DNA from: Deltaproteobacteria bacterium
Lineage (GTDB): Bacteria > Desulfobacterota > G020345765
Length of the DNA stretch: 9,422 nt
Assembly: GCA_030616835.1 (NCBI GenBank)
Contig: JAUWWP010000078.1
Span: 1-9,422 of the forward strand
Direction: 5' to 3'
The notes beneath the pieces were generated by a model that worked only from the letters and a program-made list of their open reading frames with translations, did not search any database and was not told the DNA's origin. Made by a program: the position numbers and the translations under genes. This document shows positions 6,211 to 9,422 of the stretch, one piece after another (positions within the stretch are counted from its first letter, which is position 1; the number at the start of each line of letters is the position of its first letter).

Positions 6211-6996
6211 TTATCTCTCCCTACCCTTGATTATTCGGATGTCTCTCTCCTTCTGAATCTTACGAATCTTTTCCGGCTTGATGATATCGTCCATAGTGAC
6301 CTTGGGCAGATTCTCTTCAGTCTTTAAATTTTGGGAATTTCTCAAAAGCAGGGTAATTCTCCCCTTTTCCTGGGCAAGAGTCAAAAGTTCAGCCTCCGAA
6401 GGGGTAACCGAGACGGTTACGGTGCTGTAACCGCCGGAATAGGCTCCCGGGGCCCTGCCTCTACCAAACTGCCTGCCCACTGCCAGGATAGTTACATTCT
6501 GCAAGATAGTTATGGTGGTGGTCTTCGCTCCGCCATAGGTTTCACCAGAAACAAAAGTTCCCAGGATATCCACACTGTCATTAGGCCTGATCAACCCGGA
6601 GACCGAGGTCATTTCATCCACTGCCAGGGAGATCGCCCGGTCGTTTTCTCGAATAATACTGGCAAAGCCGGCACCGGCCTGTTCAACCCCCAAATCAGAC
6701 CAGAGTAAAGTCTGCCCCCTCTCTATCCCTGTTCTTACCCTCTGACCCAGAATAAGGTCAAGATCCTGGGGATAGAGGGCACTGCGGTGAACATATTTCC
6801 TGGGCATCAATTCTGTGCTTAGGTGCCGCTCCTCAAGTGAGGTATCGGGAGAGATACTCGAAGCCGCCACCAGAACCTCAACCATCTCCATTCCCTGGTA
6901 AACCGAGCGTTTGATGCTGCCTAAGTAAAGATAGATGAAAAAAATTGCCGCTACCCCCAGAGAAGCCCCAATTATTAACTGCAATCTCCGACTCAT
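6211..6996 (-). CDS. cpaB: Flp pilus assembly protein CpaB/RcpC
   Basis: This periplasmic component of the Tad machine is thought to act with the secretin at the outer-membrane end. The 261-residue protein has one N-terminal membrane segment (about residues 7-26) and a SAF-like domain (about 38-102, VLVAASSISPDTSLEERHL through IERGQTLLWSDL). The CpaB/RcpC domain (about 110-222) includes RAISLAVDEMTSVSGLIRPND, VDILGTF, and VTPSEAELLTLAQEKGRITLLLRN, the hallmark of the family. A Gly/Tyr-rich insertion (about 178-190) and a basic tail (243-261) follow the usual plan. AAAGGAAGG just upstream supports the ATG at 6996. A possible promoter with an overlapping palindrome lies at 7040-7081, so the cpaB-cpaC-cpaF-pckA segment may be transcribed from its own start. 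Confidence 0.95.
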   Translation of the reverse strand: MSRRLQLIIGASLGVAAIFFIYLYLGSIKRSVYQGMEMVEVLVAASSISPDTSLEERHLSTELMPRKYVHRSALYPQDLDLILGQRVRTGIERGQTLLWSDLGVEQAGAGFASIIRENDRAISLAVDEMTSVSGLIRPNDSVDILGTFVSGETYGGAKTTTITILQNVTILAVGRQFGRGRAPGAYSGGYSTVTVSVTPSEAELLTLAQEKGRITLLLRNSQNLKTEENLPKVTMDDIIKPEKIRKIQKERDIRIIKGRER

Positions 6997-7039
6997 ATCA
7001 ACCTTCCTTTCTACTGCAGTTTTCTCAAAAATCCTTCAA

Positions 7040-7054
7040 TCCACCACAGGCGGA
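7040..7054. repeat. Palindromic repeat TCCACC/GGCGGA, copy 4
   Basis: TCCACC (7040-7045) and GGCGGA (7049-7054) flank ACA. On the minus strand the unit reads TATAGTCCGCC followed by TGTGGTGGA, matching 116-135 of the plus strand at 17 of 20 bases. In both places it starts on the last base of a TATAGT, upstream of a gene pointing the same way. Confidence 0.5.
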
Positions 7055-7081
7055 CTATACTGGATAGTTAATAAATCCCAA
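7054..7081 (-). promoter_or_regulatory. Candidate sigma-70-type promoter for cpaB
   Basis: On the minus strand TTGGGA (7081-7076) and TATAGT (7059-7054) are 16 bases apart, with the cpaB ATG 57 bases beyond the -10. The palindrome at 7054-7040 starts on the last base of the -10, as in the promoter candidate at 92-121. The -35 is weak, so the case rests on the repeated architecture. Confidence 0.3.
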
Positions 7082-7104
7082 TGACCAAATCACAAATCCC
7101 AATT

Positions 7105-7130
7105 ATTTTGCACTTTTCATTTTGCATTTT
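7105..7130. repeat. ATTTTGCA-type A/T-rich dispersed repeat, copy 2
   Basis: It matches 89-114 at 24 of 26 bases in the same orientation and continues as further TTTTGCA/CTTTGCA units to about 7145. AAATCCCAAT words flank it at 7073-7082 and 7094-7103. It lies between cpaA and cpaB; on the minus strand it follows the cpaA stop as A-rich sequence, so it is not a terminator T-tract for cpaA. Confidence 0.55.
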
Positions 7131-7145
7131 GCACTTTGCATTTTT

Positions 7146-7658
7146 TTATGATAGGTAGCTCTCGCTCCAGGCCCAGAGGGAGCCCAAGACAATGGCCAAC
7201 CCGTAAGGCACTGGTAAACTGCTTTCCGGGTCCAGGGGAACTCTCTCCAGCCCCGGGACAAGGCTGGTGTAGAAGCTGCGAAAGATATTCTTGAAACTCG
7301 ACCACAAGGTGCCTTTCCAGATCATCAGGATAATCGCCATCAGCCCCCCGACAAGGATCGAGTAGAAAACTGCTCCGACAATAAAGGGGTAGCCCATCAG
7401 GGTCCCGATCGCCGCCATTAGCTTGACATCGCCTCCCCCCATTCCCCCGAAGACAAAGATTAAAAAGAAAGCCCCCCCACCAATCAGCAGCCCAATCAAG
7501 CTCAACTTCAGCCCACCCCAACCCCCGAACACGGAGTTACCGACGAGACCAAGGGCTATGGCCGGAATGGTAATAAAATTATATATTTTCTTATACGCTA
7601 AGTCAGTTACTGCCGTGGTCAAAAGGAGAGAGAAAAATATTATCTGGATGATCACCAT
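7146..7658 (-). CDS. cpaA: Flp prepilin peptidase (CpaA/TadV, A24 aspartyl protease)
   Basis: This membrane aspartyl protease cleaves the leader of Flp and Tad pseudopilins at the cytoplasmic face. The 170-residue protein has about five to six hydrophobic segments. Both expected catalytic aspartates are visible: D19 in AVTDLAYKKI and D77 in the GxGD-type motif GGMGGGDVKLMA (71-82). It lacks the N-terminal cysteine-rich methylase domain of type IV PilD, as is normal for CpaA/TadV. The start at 7658 has a poor ribosome site (nearest G-run about 17 bases upstream). Either initiation is weak or it depends on the structured leader at 7674-7761. The substrate is presumably the small pilin at 8448-8636, whose G-QAMTEY junction fits the enzyme. 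Confidence 0.94.
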   Translation of the reverse strand: MVIIQIIFFSLLLTTAVTDLAYKKIYNFITIPAIALGLVGNSVFGGWGGLKLSLIGLLIGGGAFFLIFVFGGMGGGDVKLMAAIGTLMGYPFIVGAVFYSILVGGLMAIILMIWKGTLWSSFKNIFRSFYTSLVPGLERVPLDPESSLPVPYGLAIVLGSLWAWSESYLS

Positions 7659-7673
7659 CAGAGTTAATTTTTA

Positions 7674-7761
7674 CCCCGTTAGAAATCCGCCTGAGCCCCG
7701 TTAGACCCTGGCCCCGATGTCCATCGGGGTGAATCTCTTATAGGGTGAGCTTCTAATGGGG
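7674..7761. repeat. Structured intergenic element with alternative stems, cpaA leader
   Basis: CCCCGTTAGA occurs twice (7674-7683 and 7696-7705), and TCTAATGGGG at 7752-7761 can pair with either copy through 10 bases counting one G-U-type pair. Inside lies a near-perfect hairpin CCCCGATG-TC-CATCGGGG (7712-7729). The element occupies nearly the whole gap between the 71-residue gene and cpaA, so cpaA mRNA would carry it as leader. The 5' arm can choose between two 3' partners, the nearer or the one abutting the weak cpaA start. This allows two exclusive folds, but it may also be only a nested palindromic repeat. A TCCGCCTGAG half-palindrome sits between the direct repeats. Confidence 0.5.
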
Positions 7762-7762
7762 T

Positions 7763-7978
7763 CTATTGCTTAATAATCTTGCGGTATGTGTGGGAAATCC
7801 CATTAATTACTTCCCAGGAATCGCTTCTGGTCCCTTTTTCAGCTAACCTGGTGAAATCCCGACACAGTGGGTTAATCAACCTCTTCATTATATGTGCCGG
7901 CGAAGGTTCATATTCACGCATACTGTGCTTGAGCAAAGTCTCAAAATGCACCAATGTATCTTTTACCATGTTTTTCAT
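7763..7978 (-). CDS. Small basic protein of unknown function in the Tad locus
   Basis: I do not recognise this 71-residue protein. It has no signal peptide or membrane segment. It is predicted helical and mildly basic, with MKNMVKDTLVHFETLLKHSM at the start and a single cysteine in LCRDFTRLAEKG. Its ATG overlaps the TGA of the 142-residue gene upstream (ATGA, 7975-7978), the classic sign of translational coupling. The two proteins are therefore probably made in fixed ratio and may interact. The position between pilin and prepilin peptidase suggests an accessory or regulatory role in pilus production, which is inference only. The coupling and consistent strand make it more likely real than chance despite its size. 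Confidence 0.65.
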   Translation of the reverse strand: MKNMVKDTLVHFETLLKHSMREYEPSPAHIMKRLINPLCRDFTRLAEKGTRSDSWEVINGISHTYRKIIKQ

Positions 7979-8403
7979 CTCGTAATCACCTCCAGTTTCC
8001 CACCTCTTGCCAGGGCGGTAAACTTAGTAGTTTCAACCTCGGCCGAGAGGCCGCAGAGCTCCAAAAAATGCCGGGCGAGCCTCTTTTTCCGCCTGCTATC
8101 TATTCCGGCCTTAAGCAGCATACAACCACCGCCGTTAGAGTAAAGGGTAGCCTCTCCCAGCTCAACGACCACCGGCTCTTCCTTGATAATATCTTGTTTT
8201 TCCAATAGCTTCTCCATTAAGTCATCCGGAGTGCAGCGTAGGCTCTTTGAATGAGAATCTTCTTCATACCGCAGCTCTATTTGAGCACTTTTTAGATCCC
8301 GGGCCAACAGCCCAATAAATTCAATAATCTTTTCTCCCGGAACCTCAAAACTTATATCCTCCCGGTCAATTTTAATATAAAGTTCAGGTTCTTTATTCAC
8401 CAT
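7975..8403 (-). CDS. Unknown cytoplasmic protein in the Tad locus
   Basis: This 142-residue soluble protein has no recognisable family motif. The N-terminal half alternates beta-like strands and an amphipathic helix (ELYIKIDREDISFEVPGEKI, then IIEFIGLLARDLKSAQIELRY). A charged middle (DLMEKLLEKQDIIKEEP) follows, then a strand-rich part with YSNGGGCMLL and a basic stretch DSRRKKRLARHFLELCGL. No signal peptide or membrane helix is seen. AAAGGA 8 bases upstream supports the ATG at 8403. Its stop overlaps the next gene's start by 4 bases (ATGA). It lies 44 bases after the pilin gene in the transcript. A pilin chaperone or a regulator are both possible; nothing in the sequence decides. Confidence 0.75.
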   Translation of the reverse strand: MVNKEPELYIKIDREDISFEVPGEKIIEFIGLLARDLKSAQIELRYEEDSHSKSLRCTPDDLMEKLLEKQDIIKEEPVVVELGEATLYSNGGGCMLLKAGIDSRRKKRLARHFLELCGLSAEVETTKFTALARGGKLEVITR

Positions 8404-8447
8404 TGGCCCTATCCTTTCCCTAAAGTTCTAAGCTACCTATCTTTTAA

Positions 8448-8636
8448 CTAAGGTATCGGCAAACTGATGATAAGCGTGAGCAACCCATAGTAATCCTGAA
8501 GCGCTGCCCGGAGGGCCTGGAAGGCAAGTCCCAGGGCGATGGCTACGAAGAGTGTCGCCAGAAGATACTCAGTCATCGCCTGCCCTGATCGGTCAAAAAT
8601 TAATCTACCTTTCCTCACGGTAAGCCACGATCGCAT
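8448..8636 (-). CDS. flp: Flp/Tad-type small prepilin
   Basis: The 62-residue product has the layout of a Flp-class prepilin: a basic leader (MRSWLTVRKGRLIFDRSG, residues 1-18), a cleavage site G18 followed by QAMTEY with Glu at mature position +5 and Tyr at +6, and one hydrophobic helix (about 24-45). The mature length would be 44 residues, in the usual range. In the G|xxxxEY consensus the Glu-Tyr pair is the hallmark. It could be the major pilin Flp or a minor TadE-like pseudopilin; the very small size favours Flp, but no second copy is visible for comparison. GGGGAGG 5 bases upstream of the ATG at 8636 supports this start, which overlaps the preceding gene by 32 bases. A GTG at 8618 is a weaker alternative. 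Confidence 0.8.
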   Translation of the reverse strand: MRSWLTVRKGRLIFDRSGQAMTEYLLATLFVAIALGLAFQALRAALQDYYGLLTLIISLPIP

Positions 8637-9422
8637 TAACTCCTCCCCGGTCCCTATCCTCCTCCAGGCTGAGGAGGCATTCCTTTTTCGGCTTCTTAAA
8701 GAAAAACAGCCCCGAATCCCTCCTCTTTAAGCCCTCTTCAAAAGAAGGGTCAACCTCCCAGCCTTTCCTCCGGAAGGCAGTTCGGTAGTAAAGTTTATTC
8801 CCGATTAATGAGCCCGGATTTTCATAGATCAGGATCACCCCCAGGCTGCCATTCTCCTCAGTCTCGATGGTCATAATCCTCCGGGAGCTGGGATACCGGG
8901 GAACCTCCCGCAGATCCCTTCCCGGGGCATCACCGCTCTGATTGTAAAGGAAATTCTCCAGGGCAAAACTCCCATCGGTAAAAAGGTTAAAGTAGCTAAT
9001 CTCCCCGCTCTGATCATCTTTGAAAGCCAGTAATGTATTGAGCGATTTAGCCAGGGAAGCGATGCTCCCCGCTCCCTTCTGAAGATCTCCATCCACCACC
9101 CCAAAGACCCCCAGATTATCACTACCTGCCCGAAAAGTCCTCTCCCTCCCCGGATAAAGCCTTGAGTAAAAGTTAAGCAGTCCGCTTATATTGCCTCCCT
9201 TTACGCTTCCCTGGGCAAGGTAGATATTCATATTATTTATGCGTAAGGAGCGGGGTTTATCCACCTTTCCCGAAGGAGGGACGGGAAGCGGCGATCCCCG
9301 AAAAAAGAGCTTGAAATAATTACCTAATCCTGCCCCAACCTCTCCTCCCCGAGGGCTGAAGCTGATTCCAAACCAACCAACCAGAAAAATAGCGAGCAAG
9401 CTCAGAGATATTCTTTTTAGAT
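8605..9422 (-). CDS. Secreted or membrane-anchored protein of unknown function, 5' end off the window
   Basis: The frame is open to the right edge. The first in-frame start codon inside the window is a TTG at 9399, but hydrophobic codons continue upstream (LKRISLSLLAIFLVGWF), so the true start lies beyond 9422. The visible part is about 272 residues. It starts with a signal-peptide or anchor helix, then a Gly-rich stretch and a mixed alpha/beta region. The C-terminal third (SRRIMTIETEENGSLGVILI, LYYRTAFRRKGWEV, GLFFFKKPKKE) has the Y-R-x3-R-K-G-W pattern I associate with small secreted alpha/beta domains. No enzyme motif is seen. The final 32 bases overlap the pilin start, implying co-translation with it. 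A structural or assembly accessory of the pilus is the best inference. Confidence 0.75.
   Translation of the reverse strand, partial: LKRISLSLLAIFLVGWFGISFSPRGGEVGAGLGNYFKLFFRGSPLPVPPSGKVDKPRSLRINNMNIYLAQGSVKGGNISGLLNFYSRLYPGRERTFRAGSDNLGVFGVVDGDLQKGAGSIASLAKSLNTLLAFKDDQSGEISYFNLFTDGSFALENFLYNQSGDAPGRDLREVPRYPSSRRIMTIETEENGSLGVILIYENPGSLIGNKLYYRTAFRRKGWEVDPSFEEGLKRRDSGLFFFKKPKKECLLSLEEDRDRGGVNAIVAYREER
8637..8648 (-). promoter_or_regulatory. Shine-Dalgarno site that sets the pilin start
   Basis: The minus strand reads GGGGAGGAGTTA directly before the ATG at 8636, with GGGGAGG 5 bases from the start. This is the strongest ribosome site in the minus-strand block. It lies inside the upstream coding frame, so the 32-base gene overlap is real rather than a mis-called start. 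Confidence 0.55.

Noticed and set aside
7073..7103. Closely spaced AAATCCCAAT repeats considered as a CRISPR or iteron array
   Set aside because: Only two full copies lie about 11 bases apart, with low-complexity surroundings, no regular spacers and no cas or replication gene nearby.
7117..7521. 134-codon minus-strand frame overlapping cpaA
   Set aside because: It is a frame-shifted reading of cpaA. The cpaA frame carries the catalytic aspartates and membrane helices, while this one is Gly/Arg/Cys-rich without motifs.
6992..7700. Search for tRNA or other structured RNA genes in the cpaA-cpaB region
   Set aside because: No cloverleaf, CCA end or TpsiC-like motif was found. The visible stems are explained by palindromic repeats.

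Overview
The window looks like a piece of a mid-GC genome (roughly half G+C by eye) from an uncultivated Gram-negative-type bacterium. A secretin implies an outer membrane. The intergenic spaces are filled with short A/T-rich and palindromic dispersed repeats (AAATCCCAAT, ATTTTGCA, AAAGTTCAAATG and TCCRCC...GGCGGA units). From memory, such padding is common in metagenome-derived candidate phyla such as Omnitrophota and relatives. That placement is a guess and no marker gene here fixes it.

Layout. Bases 1-201 are a repeat-rich leader. Two plus-strand genes follow and probably form an operon: a seven-helix membrane protein with no attached output domain (202-978) and a 93-residue soluble protein (991-1272). 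Everything else is on the minus strand, read right to left. First come a secreted or anchored protein cut by the right edge (8605-9422) and a tiny Flp-type prepilin (8448-8636). Two unrecognised small proteins joined by an ATGA overlap follow (7975-8403 and 7763-7978). Then come the prepilin peptidase CpaA/TadV (7146-7658), CpaB/RcpC (6211-6996), the secretin CpaC/RcpA (4657-5940), an FHA-domain-fused CpaF/TadA ATPase (2917-4557) and a divergent ATP-type PEP carboxykinase (1282-2901). The two strands converge at about 1272-1282.

How it fits together. The minus-strand block is a Tad (tight adherence / Flp pilus) locus. It holds pilin, processing peptidase, periplasmic CpaB, outer-membrane secretin and the cytoplasmic motor ATPase. 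The usual CpaE/TadZ and the TadB/TadC platform proteins are absent from this stretch. They must be encoded elsewhere if the machine is functional. In the position after cpaF, where tadB and tadC are often found, there is instead a PEP-carboxykinase-family gene whose Shine-Dalgarno sequence abuts the cpaF stop codon.

Points worth a second look: the Tad/PEPCK linkage, the N-terminal divergence of the PEPCK, the FHA fusion, the two unknown genes inside the pilus locus, a palindrome placed identically over two predicted -10 elements, several structured intergenic elements, and an echo of the pckA 3' end at the left edge of the window.
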